DNA of 64,000 nucleotides. Origin: Rhodospirillales bacterium. Its GTDB lineage: Bacteria > Pseudomonadota > Alphaproteobacteria > Micavibrionales > Micavibrionaceae. The notes beneath the pieces are model-generated. The model did no database searches, was not told where the DNA came from, and saw nothing but the letters and a program-made list of their open reading frames with translations. Shown here one piece after another: positions 18,506-26,982 of the stretch. The DNA is taken from positions 62,001 to 126,000 of the forward strand of contig JACKIV010000005.1 in NCBI GenBank assembly GCA_020638285.1, read 5' to 3'. The translations under genes were made by a program, and so were the position numbers. The first letter of the stretch is position 1. Each line of letters starts with the position of its first letter.

Positions 18506-18596
18506 TATGCGGGTTGATTGATGCGGATTGACCGGAGCATCCCGTTTCCCGCCTGAAAGCTTCCCCGGCTTTCATCCCCACCACCACGCAAACCTT

Positions 18597-18632
18597 GGGC
18601 GGACCCGGAAGAACCCGGTCCGCCCTTTTTTT
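18597..18632 (+). terminator. Rho-independent terminator of the small gene
   Basis: A perfect 9-bp stem GGGCGGACC / GGTCCGCCC with an 11-base loop (18597-18625) is followed by seven T residues. It separates the small gene at 18386 from hemA. Confidence 0.85.
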
Positions 18633-18715
18633 CTGATACCGATGCATGCAGGGTTTTCAGAGGTCGCGCACAGGTATATAAAGGAAGGTGATTTTTGCGC
18701 AGGAGATTTCAGAAA

Positions 18716-19933
18716 ATGACCTATGAGTCCTGTTTCCAGACCCAGATTGACTCCCTGAAAGCCGAAGGACGATACCGGACCTTTGCGACGCTGGAGCGGA
18801 TCGCCGGACGCTTTCCCCGCGCGCTGCACCGCGCGCCGGACGGGTCCACGCGCGAGGTTGTCATCTGGTGCTCCAACGACTATCTGGGCATGGGCCAGAA
18901 TCCGGTGGTTCTCAAGGCCATGCACGAGGCCTTGGACCGCAGCGGCGCAGGGGCGGGCGGCACCCGCAACATCTCCGGGACATCCACCTATATCGTGGAT
19001 CTGGAGGACTCGCTGGCCGATCTTCACGGAAAGGATTCGGCGCTCGTTTTTTCCTCCGGCTATGTCGCCAATGAAGGGGCTTTAAGCGCCCTGATTAAAA
19101 TGATGCCCGGATGCGCGGTGTTTTCCGATGCGCTCAACCATGCCTCGATGATCCATGGAATCCGCAGCAATCCTTGCGAGAAACATATCTATCGCCACAA
19201 CGACATGGCGCATCTGGAAAGCCTTCTGGCCTCCGTTCCGGCGGCGACGCCAAAGATTATCGTCTTTGAGTCCGTCTATTCGATGGAGGGCGATATCGCC
19301 CCGATTGAAACCATCGCCGATCTGGCTGAAAAATATGGCGCGCTGACCTATCTGGACGAAGTCCACGCGGTGGGGCTGTACGGCCCGCGCGGGGCGGGCG
19401 TGGCGGAGGAGCGGGGCGTCATGCACCGCATCGACGTGATTGAGGGAACCTTCGGCAAGGCGTATGGCTTGATGGGCGGGTATATCGCGGCAAGCGCGGC
19501 TCTGGTGGACGCCGTGCGGTGCTGCTCCGGGAATTTTATTTTCACCACGGCCCTGCCGCCCGTCATCGCCGCCGGGGCGCGGGCGAGCATCGAGTATCTG
19601 AAAGTCTCGGACATCGAGCGCCAGAAAGTCCGCCGCAACGTCCGGCGGTTCAAGGACACACTGACCCGCTCCGGCCTGTCTTTCATGAAGGGCGAGAGCC
19701 ATATCGTGCCCCTGATCGTCGGGGATGCGGTGTGCTGCAAAGCCGTCACGGATATTTTGATGGACCGCCACGGCGTCTATGTCCAGCCGATCAACTATCC
19801 CACCGTTCCGCGCGGGACCGAGCGTTTGCGCCTGACCGCGACGGCGGCGCACAGCTTTGAGGATATCGACGCCCTGTGCGTTGTCCTGAAAGATTTGTGG
19901 GAGGAATATCACTTGCTCGAGGCCGTGGCGTAA
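18716..19933 (+). CDS. hemA: 5-Aminolevulinate synthase
   Basis: Condenses glycine and succinyl-CoA to 5-aminolevulinate, the first step of the C4 (Shemin) heme pathway that is typical of alphaproteobacteria. 405 residues. Family marks include 'WCSNDYLGMGQNP', 'GAGAGGTRNISG', 'FSDALNHASMI', the PLP-binding Asp in 'LDEVHAVGLYG', and the PLP Lys in 'EGTFGKAYG'. I use the ATG at 18716, 9 bases after AGGAG; an upstream TTG would add seven residues. It is transcribed separately from the small gene upstream because of the terminator at 18597. Confidence 0.97.
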   Translation: MTYESCFQTQIDSLKAEGRYRTFATLERIAGRFPRALHRAPDGSTREVVIWCSNDYLGMGQNPVVLKAMHEALDRSGAGAGGTRNISGTSTYIVDLEDSLADLHGKDSALVFSSGYVANEGALSALIKMMPGCAVFSDALNHASMIHGIRSNPCEKHIYRHNDMAHLESLLASVPAATPKIIVFESVYSMEGDIAPIETIADLAEKYGALTYLDEVHAVGLYGPRGAGVAEERGVMHRIDVIEGTFGKAYGLMGGYIAASAALVDAVRCCSGNFIFTTALPPVIAAGARASIEYLKVSDIERQKVRRNVRRFKDTLTRSGLSFMKGESHIVPLIVGDAVCCKAVTDILMDRHGVYVQPINYPTVPRGTERLRLTATAAHSFEDIDALCVVLKDLWEEYHLLEAVA

Positions 19934-20257
19934 CCTTTCCTGTCATCCCCTGCACATCCTCTGTCATCCCCGCGAAAGCGGGAACCGGGGAGGGGCTTTG
20001 AAACAGAACGTTTTTAACCCGAAGACACGAAAATATCTTCAAAATCCGTGTTCGTCTGCGTTCATCTGTGGTGAAAGAAAAAAGTTTGAGAACCACAGAT
20101 GCACACAGATCAACGCAGATGGATTGAGCACCGCCCTTCCGAACTTGATCCGGGATCCAGTAAAGATACAAAAATCTGAGTCCCCGTTTTCAGGGGGATG
20201 ACAGGGAAAAAGCAGGGATAGCAAGGGAGGAGCGGAGATGACGCGTCTGTTTGTTTT
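19934..20257. repeat. Cluster of intergenic palindromic repeat fragments
   Basis: No gene. Two GTCATCCCC copies (about 19941 and 19971, the second as GTCATCCCCGCGAAAGCGGG, a REP-like element) face a GGGGGATGACAGG copy near 20196, and a 'GAACTTGATCCGGGATCCAG' segment at about 20141-20160 is the other half of the same common repeat type. Nested inside is an imperfect inverted repeat: 20056-20072 (CTGCGTTCATCTGTGGT) against 20091-20119, whose complement reads CTGCGTTGATCTGTG followed by CATCTGTGGT. The outer and inner repeats together could fold the hemA/prmA transcripts into long hairpins and serve as the convergent terminator. Confidence 0.75.
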
Positions 20258-21139
20258 TCAGGCCTTCTTGACCAGAATCAGGCTCGACCATTCCTCCCGG
20301 TCGATTCGCGTGTCCAGCGTGCCGCCAAAGGGCGCATAGGCCGCCAGAACATCGTCCGCCTGTTCCCGCAGCATGCCGGAGAGAACCGCATAACCGCCGG
20401 GCGCAAGCGCGGCGCACAGATCTTTGGCCATACTGCGCAAAGGCGCGGCCAGAATATTGGCCAGAATCAAATCAAACGGGCGGCGGTCCGCAATGGCTCG
20501 AATGTCAAACCGTCCGCCCTGCTTGCAGACCATGCCCGCCGGTCCGGACGGAACCGCGTTCATGGCGCGGTGCCGACAGGCCACGCGCACCGATTCGCGC
20601 TCGATATCCACGGCCAGAGCCGGACAGCGCCAGAGCATCCAGGCGGCAATCCCCAAAATCCCGGACCCCGTTCCCATGTCCAGAAGGCTCCGGGGGGAAA
20701 AGCCCCGGTCTTTCAGATCGCACAAAGCTTCCAGACACCCCTTTGTCGTGCCGTGCGCGCCGGATCCGAACGCGGTTACGGCGTCGATGGTCAGTAAAAT
20801 AGCGCCCGGCGGGGGATCTTCGCTCCGGTGGCTTTCGCGCACGAAGAATCGGCCCACGGAAAAAGGCGGATATCCGGCATGGACATGAGCAAGCCAGTCC
20901 CGGTCCGGGAGGGTTTCGCCGCGCCACTGCGCGGGGTCGGAAGGAAAAGGAAGCAGCGCCGCGATGGCTTGAAAGTCCGGCGGAGAGTCAAAAAGACTCT
21001 CCAGAACCCAGACCTCTGCGCCAACTCTGCCCTCGCGCATGACGGAAGACGACAGAGCCACCTCGCCCAGAATCTGCGAAAATGCCGATGCGGCTTTCTC
21101 GTCTAAAAGGGGCGGCAGGGGGATGCGCAGCGTGTACAG
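20258..21139 (-). CDS. prmA: Ribosomal protein L11 methyltransferase
   Basis: SAM-dependent trimethylation of ribosomal protein L11. The SAM site is 'LLDMGTGSGILGIAAW' and the family block is 'DAVTAFGSGAHGTTKGCLEAL'; 'LILANILAAPLRSMA' supplies the NxL catalytic-region motif. The conserved N-terminus begins 'YTLRIPLPPLLDEKAA', directly after the stop of the upstream TIGR02300 gene, but there is no ATG, GTG or TTG there. I propose a CTG start at 21139, six bases after AGGCGG. The alternative is a start far inside the upstream gene, which would add a meaningless basic stretch. About 293 residues, normal for PrmA. Confidence 0.9.
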   Translation of the reverse strand: MYTLRIPLPPLLDEKAASAFSQILGEVALSSSVMREGRVGAEVWVLESLFDSPPDFQAIAALLPFPSDPAQWRGETLPDRDWLAHVHAGYPPFSVGRFFVRESHRSEDPPPGAILLTIDAVTAFGSGAHGTTKGCLEALCDLKDRGFSPRSLLDMGTGSGILGIAAWMLWRCPALAVDIERESVRVACRHRAMNAVPSGPAGMVCKQGGRFDIRAIADRRPFDLILANILAAPLRSMAKDLCAALAPGGYAVLSGMLREQADDVLAAYAPFGGTLDTRIDREEWSSLILVKKA

Positions 21140-21149
21140 AACGGACCGC

Positions 21150-21533
21150 CTATTTCTCTTCGTCCAGATCGACGTCGATCTCGCCTTCGAGATCGTCGGT
21201 GTCGTCCAGTTCCAGATCGCCTTCGGACTCGTCCAGATCCTCGTCCTCGTCCGTGGATTCCTCGACATCCTCAAGACTGACCAGATCATCCTCGCGTGCG
21301 ATGATTTCGACATCCTCTTCCGCAGGCGCAGGATTGTCATCGGCAACGGCGGCCTCGGGCACAGTGCGGCCCCGCCGGACGCGGGTTTTGGCATCGGCGC
21401 TGAATTCTGCCTTGCAATTCGGACAGACAACGGGACGCTTGTTAAGATCATAAAAGCGGGTCCCGCACCCGGCGCAAACGCGTTTCAGGCCGCGGACGGC
21501 GAGATCGGGGACAGAAGCGGAAGCAGAAGCCAC
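21150..21533 (-). CDS. TIGR02300 (FYDLN acid) family protein
   Basis: Small alphaproteobacterial protein of unknown function. The N-terminal zinc ribbon has two Cys pairs in 'CAGCGTRFYDLNKRPVVCPNC', including the namesake FYDLN; the C-terminal half is almost entirely Asp/Glu and must be disordered. I start at GTG 21533, 8 bases after GGAGGG, giving 127 residues; an ATG at 21566 has no Shine-Dalgarno. Its stop lies 10 bases before the proposed prmA start, so the two are likely translated from one mRNA. Confidence 0.9.
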   Translation of the reverse strand: MASASASVPDLAVRGLKRVCAGCGTRFYDLNKRPVVCPNCKAEFSADAKTRVRRGRTVPEAAVADDNPAPAEEDVEIIAREDDLVSLEDVEESTDEDEDLDESEGDLELDDTDDLEGEIDVDLDEEK

Positions 21534-21668
21534 GGGTTTTTCCCTCCATAAGTCGTGCAAACACATAAATCCGGGTTCTCTGGTTGCCTTATTTTTAGCC
21601 CTTTGTCAAAGGCTAAGTAAAAAATCTCCATTCCCTCGGCGCGAAAAATGTTCTAGGAAGGGAAGGCC

Positions 21669-22706
21669 ATGCCCGAAACCGATCTCTCCGAAGCCCTGTT
21701 TCACCCTTTCCAGTCAGGAGATTTGCCTTTCCCGACACATCGGACACGCACTCTGTTCCTGCGCGGGACGATGGGTCTGTTTCCTGCTTCCCTTTCCTTT
21801 TCCCCGGTTTTTCAAAATTTCTCGCGCCGGGAAACAGATCGGATCGCACAGGCAGGACATTCGATCGTGGATCAGATCCCCCCTGATACCGTCTTTGATC
21901 TCGTCATCATCTCCATGCCAAGACAGGCCGAAGACGCCCGGCGCGCCATTGCAAATGGCATCGGCGCTCTGGCAGAAGGCGGAACGATTTTATGCGGAGC
22001 ACCCAAAACCGCAGGCGGCATGCGTCTGGCAGGAATGCTCAAAGACGCAGGATTCACAGACGTCAAAATCGACTCCCGCGCCCATTGCCGAATTGCATGG
22101 GCCCGGAAAACCGATGCGCTGGACATGCCTCGAATCGAAGGATGGAAACAGGCCGGAGTTGTGCGCATGACGCCATCGGGATTTTTCTCCTGTCCTGGAC
22201 TATTCGGGTGGGACAAAGTCGATCCGGGATCGACCCTTTTGTCTGAATATCTCTCTGCTCCCCTGAAAGGTGCAGGCGCAGATTTCGGGTGCGGATACGG
22301 ATTCCTTTCCGCGCATCTCCTGCGCACCCAGCCGGGCATCGACTCTCTTCTGGCCATAGATGACGACTCCCGAGCGGTGGCCTGCTGCGCACAAAACATC
22401 CGTGATCTGGGACGGACGACAACGCATCGGGAAACCGCATGGCGGGATTTGTCGGCCCCGTGGAACGAAGGCCCGTCTTTTGAATGGATTGTCATGAATC
22501 CACCTTTTCACGAGGGTTCCGCCACGGATGTCGCTTTGGGACAATGTTTTATCCTGAACGCGGCGGCAGCCCTGAAACCGGAGGGATCCTTGTGGATGGT
22601 GGCCAATACGCACTTGCCTTACGCGGACGTGCTGAAAAATTCATTTCGGCATGTTGAAAAAATCATTCAGAAAAACGGCTTTCAGGTCTTTCGCGCTCGC
22701 AAATAA
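21669..22706 (+). CDS. rsmC: 16S rRNA (guanine1207-N2)-methyltransferase-like protein
   Basis: 345 residues, two tandem methyltransferase-like domains as in RsmC. The N-terminal half is the degenerate, substrate-binding domain ('VFDLVIISMPRQAEDARRAIANG'). The C-terminal half has the linker signature 'PGLFGWDKVDPGSTLLSEYL', the SAM site 'GADFGCGYGFLSAHLL' and the catalytic 'MNPPFHEGS'. AGGAAGGGAAGG precedes the ATG. It is divergent from the TIGR02300/prmA unit. Confidence 0.88.
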   Translation: MPETDLSEALFHPFQSGDLPFPTHRTRTLFLRGTMGLFPASLSFSPVFQNFSRRETDRIAQAGHSIVDQIPPDTVFDLVIISMPRQAEDARRAIANGIGALAEGGTILCGAPKTAGGMRLAGMLKDAGFTDVKIDSRAHCRIAWARKTDALDMPRIEGWKQAGVVRMTPSGFFSCPGLFGWDKVDPGSTLLSEYLSAPLKGAGADFGCGYGFLSAHLLRTQPGIDSLLAIDDDSRAVACCAQNIRDLGRTTTHRETAWRDLSAPWNEGPSFEWIVMNPPFHEGSATDVALGQCFILNAAAALKPEGSLWMVANTHLPYADVLKNSFRHVEKIIQKNGFQVFRARK

Positions 22707-22812
22707 TGGTGCGCAAGATTCTTGCAAAGCCCCGCTTTCTGACTTTATTGTGGCCTGTGTGCTCTGTGACGCAGGCCCCAGGCTCGGATCAACAAAGTCG
22801 GATATTTTTGCA

Positions 22813-23322
22813 ATGCCTATCAATTTCAAAAAACTGAGCGTTCTGGTCGTCGAAGACCTCAAACCCATGCGCGAGCTTCTGGCCGCCGTTCTCAAGGATC
22901 TGGGGGTGGGGCATATCCAGACGGCCAATGACGGAGAGGAAGGCTTTCGGGCTGTCCGCACACACAACCCGGATATTCTGATTACGGACTGGGAGATGAA
23001 CCCCGTCAATGGACTGGAATTGACCCGGCGCGTGCGCCTGAGTCCTATGTCTCCCAATCGACTCCTGCCTGTTATCATGATGACCGGCTATACCTCGCCA
23101 CATCGGGTAACGGCAGCGCGGGACGTTGGTATCACGGAGTTTCTGGCCAAGCCATTTACGGCGGAAGGTCTTATCCAGCGCATTGCCCACATTATCAACA
23201 AGCCTCGCGATGTCGTCGAGGCTCCTGCGTTTTTCGGGCCCGATCGCAGACGCCGGGACCATGAAACCTATCAAGGCCCAAAACGGCGCAGACGCGACTC
23301 CGACCCCGATTCAAAACGATAA
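22813..23322 (+). CDS. CheY-like single-domain response regulator with basic tail
   Basis: 169 residues. Receiver domain about 8-135: acidic residues in 'LVVEDLKP', phosphorylatable Asp in 'ILITDWEMNP', Thr in 'IMMTGYTS' and Lys in 'FLAKPFTAEGL'. It lacks an output domain and ends in an Arg-rich tail with 'FFGPDRRRR' and 'GPKRRRRD', a pattern common in alphaproteobacterial CheY-like regulators. I take the ATG at 22813; an earlier in-frame ATG lies inside rsmC. The next gene starts 19 bases after its stop and looks like a degenerate Hpt partner. Confidence 0.88.
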   Translation: MPINFKKLSVLVVEDLKPMRELLAAVLKDLGVGHIQTANDGEEGFRAVRTHNPDILITDWEMNPVNGLELTRRVRLSPMSPNRLLPVIMMTGYTSPHRVTAARDVGITEFLAKPFTAEGLIQRIAHIINKPRDVVEAPAFFGPDRRRRDHETYQGPKRRRRDSDPDSKR

Positions 23323-23341
23323 AAACAAAAGAAGACAGAAA

Positions 23342-23836
23342 ATGGAAGAAACTCCCGATATTAAAATCTATAAAGCCTCCCGTACCCTTCAGGCCAAGGT
23401 CGGAACCGGCACGGTCGCCCCCGAAACCATCGCCGCCTGCCAAAAGACCATAGTAGAAAACCAGACCGACTTTATGCCGGTCGCCGGAAAATTTCTGGAT
23501 GAACTGTCCGCCGAGATCACGCGAGCGCGAACAGGCAGCGAAAACATGGAAGCACTGCGCCAGAATCTGACCCGGCTCGTCATGCAACTCAAAGCTAACG
23601 GTGCGATGTTCGGATACCCTCTTGTCGGCGAACTGGCTAATACCATGATGCATTTCATGGAATCCGTAAGTCATGTCGACAAGGACATTATCGCGATTCT
23701 GGAGGCAAACCACAAAACCCTCTCTGTCATCGTTCGTACAGGCATGAAAGGCGACGGAGGTCCGCAGGGCGCGGCACTCAAAGCGGAACTACAGGGCGTA
23801 TGCACCCGATATCTGGAGCGTCAAAAATCAGGATAG
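23342..23836 (+). CDS. Hpt-like helical protein lacking the phospho-histidine
   Basis: 164 residues, all-helical in appearance. The stretch 'VMQLKANGAMFGYPLVGELA' near residues 82-101 resembles the Hpt signature AHxLKGSAxxFGxxxL, but the position of the phosphorylated His is Met. The gene lies 19 bases downstream of a CheY-like regulator. I infer a docking or decoy partner for that regulator; I am not certain that the Hpt fold assignment is right. Its stop is only 6 bases from the stop of the convergent PP2C gene. Confidence 0.6.
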   Translation: MEETPDIKIYKASRTLQAKVGTGTVAPETIAACQKTIVENQTDFMPVAGKFLDELSAEITRARTGSENMEALRQNLTRLVMQLKANGAMFGYPLVGELANTMMHFMESVSHVDKDIIAILEANHKTLSVIVRTGMKGDGGPQGAALKAELQGVCTRYLERQKSG

Positions 23837-23842
23837 ACTTCC

Positions 23843-24724
23843 TCACAGGGAAAATCTCACAAGAGCGGCTGTTGCATCGTCGCTTTTCTTGAAACGAGGA
23901 TAGATCAGACCACGCGGGTCTGCATTCTCTACCTCGCGCAGACGCTGTGCAAGAACATCAATCCCCTTCTCCATGGCGTCTGAAACCAGTTTCTCATCCG
24001 TCACACTGTGATAGTCTTCTACAAGAGCATAAAATCCATCGGTCATAAGCAGGGCATGGGTAAACTCCGCCGCAGCCGAAAAAACCGTCGTGCGAACCAG
24101 ACCCGCTGCGATGGATTTTGAAAGCGTGAACGATCCATAACCACCAACCGTGTTCGCCCGGTTCCGGTTTGCGCGGATGAAAGGGAGCAACTTGCTGCGC
24201 GCGGCCAGAGGTTCCATGTCCGGGGGTATCTCTCCGGTCTGGTGCAAGCGAACAAGCTCTGATAGGGCCTGAGCGTCACAGGCGACAAGAACCGGATCGC
24301 CGCCATGGCGTTCTATACGCCCGTCTTTCCTCCGCAGCAAAATCGTGCAATCCCCAAGAGAATCGCAAATCAGGCGGTTACCATCGAGTGCAATTCGGCT
24401 GACCGCAGCAGAAGGCCAGGCGTAGTCAGCCTCGGGTGTTTTGCGGGCCTGTGTATTAAATTCGGAAAGGACAACGTCTCTCGCCTGTGCATAAAATTCG
24501 GGGCCGGACAGAAAAGTCCAGGAGAACCGGGCAAACACTTCTCGCATCTTCTGTGCAAGCCAGAAGGCGTCCGTCTCGCCCGGACCTGCAACATAGACGT
24601 CCGCGCCCTGCCCGGTTGCTCCGTCGATGATCCACGCGGCACGGCGCGCCAAACCAAAGGCATCTTCGTTGGGCTTGTCCGATCGGCCGGGCAAAGACAG
24701 GCTGGATTCAAGATGAAGGTGCAT
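23843..24724 (-). CDS. PP2C-family protein phosphatase
   Basis: 293 residues from the ATG at 24724, which has GAGGG 7 bases upstream; a longer frame runs into algI. PPM/PP2C metal-binding motifs are visible: 'KPNEDAFGLARRAAWIIDGATG', 'LLMTDGFYALVEDY' and the terminal 'KSDDATAALVRF'. It is the last gene of the polysaccharide-modification run, 8 bases after the stop of algI, and may regulate it or a kinase elsewhere. Substrate unknown. Confidence 0.85.
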   Translation of the reverse strand: MHLHLESSLSLPGRSDKPNEDAFGLARRAAWIIDGATGQGADVYVAGPGETDAFWLAQKMREVFARFSWTFLSGPEFYAQARDVVLSEFNTQARKTPEADYAWPSAAVSRIALDGNRLICDSLGDCTILLRRKDGRIERHGGDPVLVACDAQALSELVRLHQTGEIPPDMEPLAARSKLLPFIRANRNRANTVGGYGSFTLSKSIAAGLVRTTVFSAAAEFTHALLMTDGFYALVEDYHSVTDEKLVSDAMEKGIDVLAQRLREVENADPRGLIYPRFKKSDDATAALVRFSL

Positions 24725-24732
24725 ATTGACCC

Positions 24733-26160
24733 TCAAAACTGAAAATACAGAAACGGCGAATAACTCTGGGACAGCAATTTTGTCACAGCCAGAAGAAACA
24801 GCACAATCACCCCCAGCCGTCCAGCCAGACTGGCCTGAACCGACTCGTTCCGCCAGGCAGCAAGAAAGGGTGGCAGATAGACCACAATTCCCGCCAAGGC
24901 CAGCGTCGCCGCCGCCATGCCTGAAATCTGCCACGCAAATGCATCTGAAATCCCGCCGCCGTTAAGCCCCACCATCCCGCCATACATCGTCATGGCACTC
25001 GAAACATCCGACGCACGAAACATCACCCATCCAATCAGGACGAGCAACATGGTAAAGCCTACGCGGGCAATTCTTTTATGCAACGCAATCGCTTCGCCTT
25101 CACGGGCGCGCACGCCCAACAGACGCTCGATCGCCAGAATGATGCCATGCCATGCCCCCCACAAAACAAACGTCCAGTTCGCACCGTGCCACAGACCGCC
25201 CAGAAGCATCGTCAGAAACAGATTCACATATGTTCGCACCGGACCTTTTTTATTCCCACCAAGCGGGATGTAGAGGTAATCGCGCAACCATGTAGACAGG
25301 CTGATATGCCACCGCCGCCAGAATTCAGTGATGGACGCACTGATATACGGATGATTGAAATTCTCAATCAGACGGAATCCCATCATCAACCCAAGTCCCA
25401 CCGCCATTTCAGAATAGCCGGAGAAATCAAAATAAAGCTGAACCGCATAGGCCAGCGCGCCAAGCCAGGCATCCGCCGCAGAGGGATTCTCAAGCGCAAA
25501 AGCCGCATCGGCCAGAGGCGCCACCGTGTCGGCAATCAGGACTTTTTTTGCAAAGCCGATCATAAACCGCCGCGCGCCCTCGGAAAATTTATCGAGGCTG
25601 TGTTCGCGATTTTCAAACTGCCATGCCAGATCCTTGAACCGCAGAACCGGCCCGGCGACAAGCTGGGGAAACAGGGTCATAAACGCAGCAAAATCTGCAA
25701 AATGTTTTACAGGCCGGGCATCACGGCGATAAATATCCACGATATAGCTGATGGCATGAAAGACGAAAAAGGAAATCCCGATGGGCAGCAAAACCCGCGC
25801 AACGTCCTGCGGCGGCGTCATTCCCGCCTTAATCATGATGGCGTCAAGCGTATCCACGCCAAAATTCCAGTATTTGAAATATCCCAGCGTGGACAGATTG
25901 ACCACCACCCCCGCGATCATCCATCGCCGCGCATGTGTTTCATTCCCGGATTCCTGCGCCCGCCCGATCGACAGAGCCACAAAATGCGCCCACAGCATCA
26001 CGGCAAACAACAGAACGGCAAAATCGACGCGCCACCACGCATAAAAAATGCCGCTTCCGATCAGGATCGTAAGCGATCGAAAGCGGGCAGGCGTCAGATA
26101 ATAGACCGCCAGAAAAACGGGCAGAAACAGGAATAAAAAAACGCCCGAAGCAAAAACCAT
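24733..26160 (-). CDS. algI: AlgI-like membrane-bound O-acyltransferase (MBOAT)
   Basis: Moves an acyl (usually acetyl) group across the inner membrane for O-acetylation of a surface polysaccharide. 475 residues, about eleven to twelve membrane segments. The MBOAT signature is clear: 'FWRRWHISLSTWLRDYLYIPLGGNKKG' near residues 281-307 and the catalytic His in 'GLWHGANWTFVLWGAWHG' near 322-340. It lies 18 bases after algF, as in alginate clusters, but there is no AlgJ/AlgX transferase in the run. DltB-like or other MBOAT roles are less likely given AlgF. Confidence 0.9.
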   Translation of the reverse strand: MVFASGVFLFLFLPVFLAVYYLTPARFRSLTILIGSGIFYAWWRVDFAVLLFAVMLWAHFVALSIGRAQESGNETHARRWMIAGVVVNLSTLGYFKYWNFGVDTLDAIMIKAGMTPPQDVARVLLPIGISFFVFHAISYIVDIYRRDARPVKHFADFAAFMTLFPQLVAGPVLRFKDLAWQFENREHSLDKFSEGARRFMIGFAKKVLIADTVAPLADAAFALENPSAADAWLGALAYAVQLYFDFSGYSEMAVGLGLMMGFRLIENFNHPYISASITEFWRRWHISLSTWLRDYLYIPLGGNKKGPVRTYVNLFLTMLLGGLWHGANWTFVLWGAWHGIILAIERLLGVRAREGEAIALHKRIARVGFTMLLVLIGWVMFRASDVSSAMTMYGGMVGLNGGGISDAFAWQISGMAAATLALAGIVVYLPPFLAAWRNESVQASLAGRLGVIVLFLLAVTKLLSQSYSPFLYFQF

Positions 26161-26178
26161 TGTCCTGTCTATCCCTGA

Positions 26179-26853
26179 TTATTTCGTCGTATCGGTCGAT
26201 GCCTCAACAGAGATGGCGCGGACACCGCTTGCCCCATCGTCGAAAGCAAAGATCCCCAGCGCCTTGCCACGCTCAAGAACGACATCGCCGATCGGCTCGG
26301 ACCCGGAATCAGCTTCGCCGAAAACGGAAAGCGCGACCTTGACCGCATTAATTTCGCGTGAACCGCTGGCATTTTTCAGGGCGGGCGGGACGATTTCGAC
26401 TTTCTCGTCCGCAGTCTTGAGCATCAGCCCATCCTGCGTGCTAAAATTATAAAACTGGATCATCGCCTTGGCACGATTATCAGCAGCCTTGTCTTCCAGA
26501 ACGACAAGCTTTGCACCGGAAACCAGCGCCACGGTATAAAATTTTCCGGACTCAAGCGCTTGTTCTGTTTTGGCTGCACCGAATGCGAAGTCGGTTTTGC
26601 CCTTCGGAACCACATAATAAGGCGACACCGTCGCAAAATCGCGCCCGTCATAGGTTTTTCCGTTCGCGGCGGGGTTCTGATCTTCCTTGATCGTCGGATC
26701 GGCCTGAACGAATCGTACAAACGCCGAGCCTTCCGGAGGCAAAGGCGCATACAGACCATCGTCAGGGCCCCCGGCAGCCTGAGCCACGGCTGTGGCCAGA
26801 AAAACGGGAATCAAGGCAGCACACAAAACCGCAGCACGTAAAATCCGGATCAT
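26179..26853 (-). CDS. algF: AlgF-like periplasmic polysaccharide O-acetylation protein
   Basis: 224 residues with a cleavable signal peptide (hydrophobic 'AAVLCAALIPVFLATAVAQA', likely cleaved after AQA). The mature protein opens 'GLYAPLPPEGSAFVRFVQAD', the family's typical beginning, followed by a beta-sandwich-like sequence. In Pseudomonas, AlgF works with AlgI, AlgJ and AlgX in alginate acetylation. Here it precedes algI by 18 bases. Moderately confident: AlgF is a short, divergent family, and I rely on the opening motif and context. Confidence 0.7.
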   Translation of the reverse strand: MIRILRAAVLCAALIPVFLATAVAQAAGGPDDGLYAPLPPEGSAFVRFVQADPTIKEDQNPAANGKTYDGRDFATVSPYYVVPKGKTDFAFGAAKTEQALESGKFYTVALVSGAKLVVLEDKAADNRAKAMIQFYNFSTQDGLMLKTADEKVEIVPPALKNASGSREINAVKVALSVFGEADSGSEPIGDVVLERGKALGIFAFDDGASGVRAISVEASTDTTK

Positions 26854-26982
26854 GATTTATTCCCCTCAAAAAAATTATCAGAAAGCAGAGCACGCACCTT
26901 AACCGGACGCGGCCCGGCGGACAAGGGCAATCTGCCCCGGACATGAGGCGTTTTTAGGGCAAAATCCTGAATCTGGAAAGAT

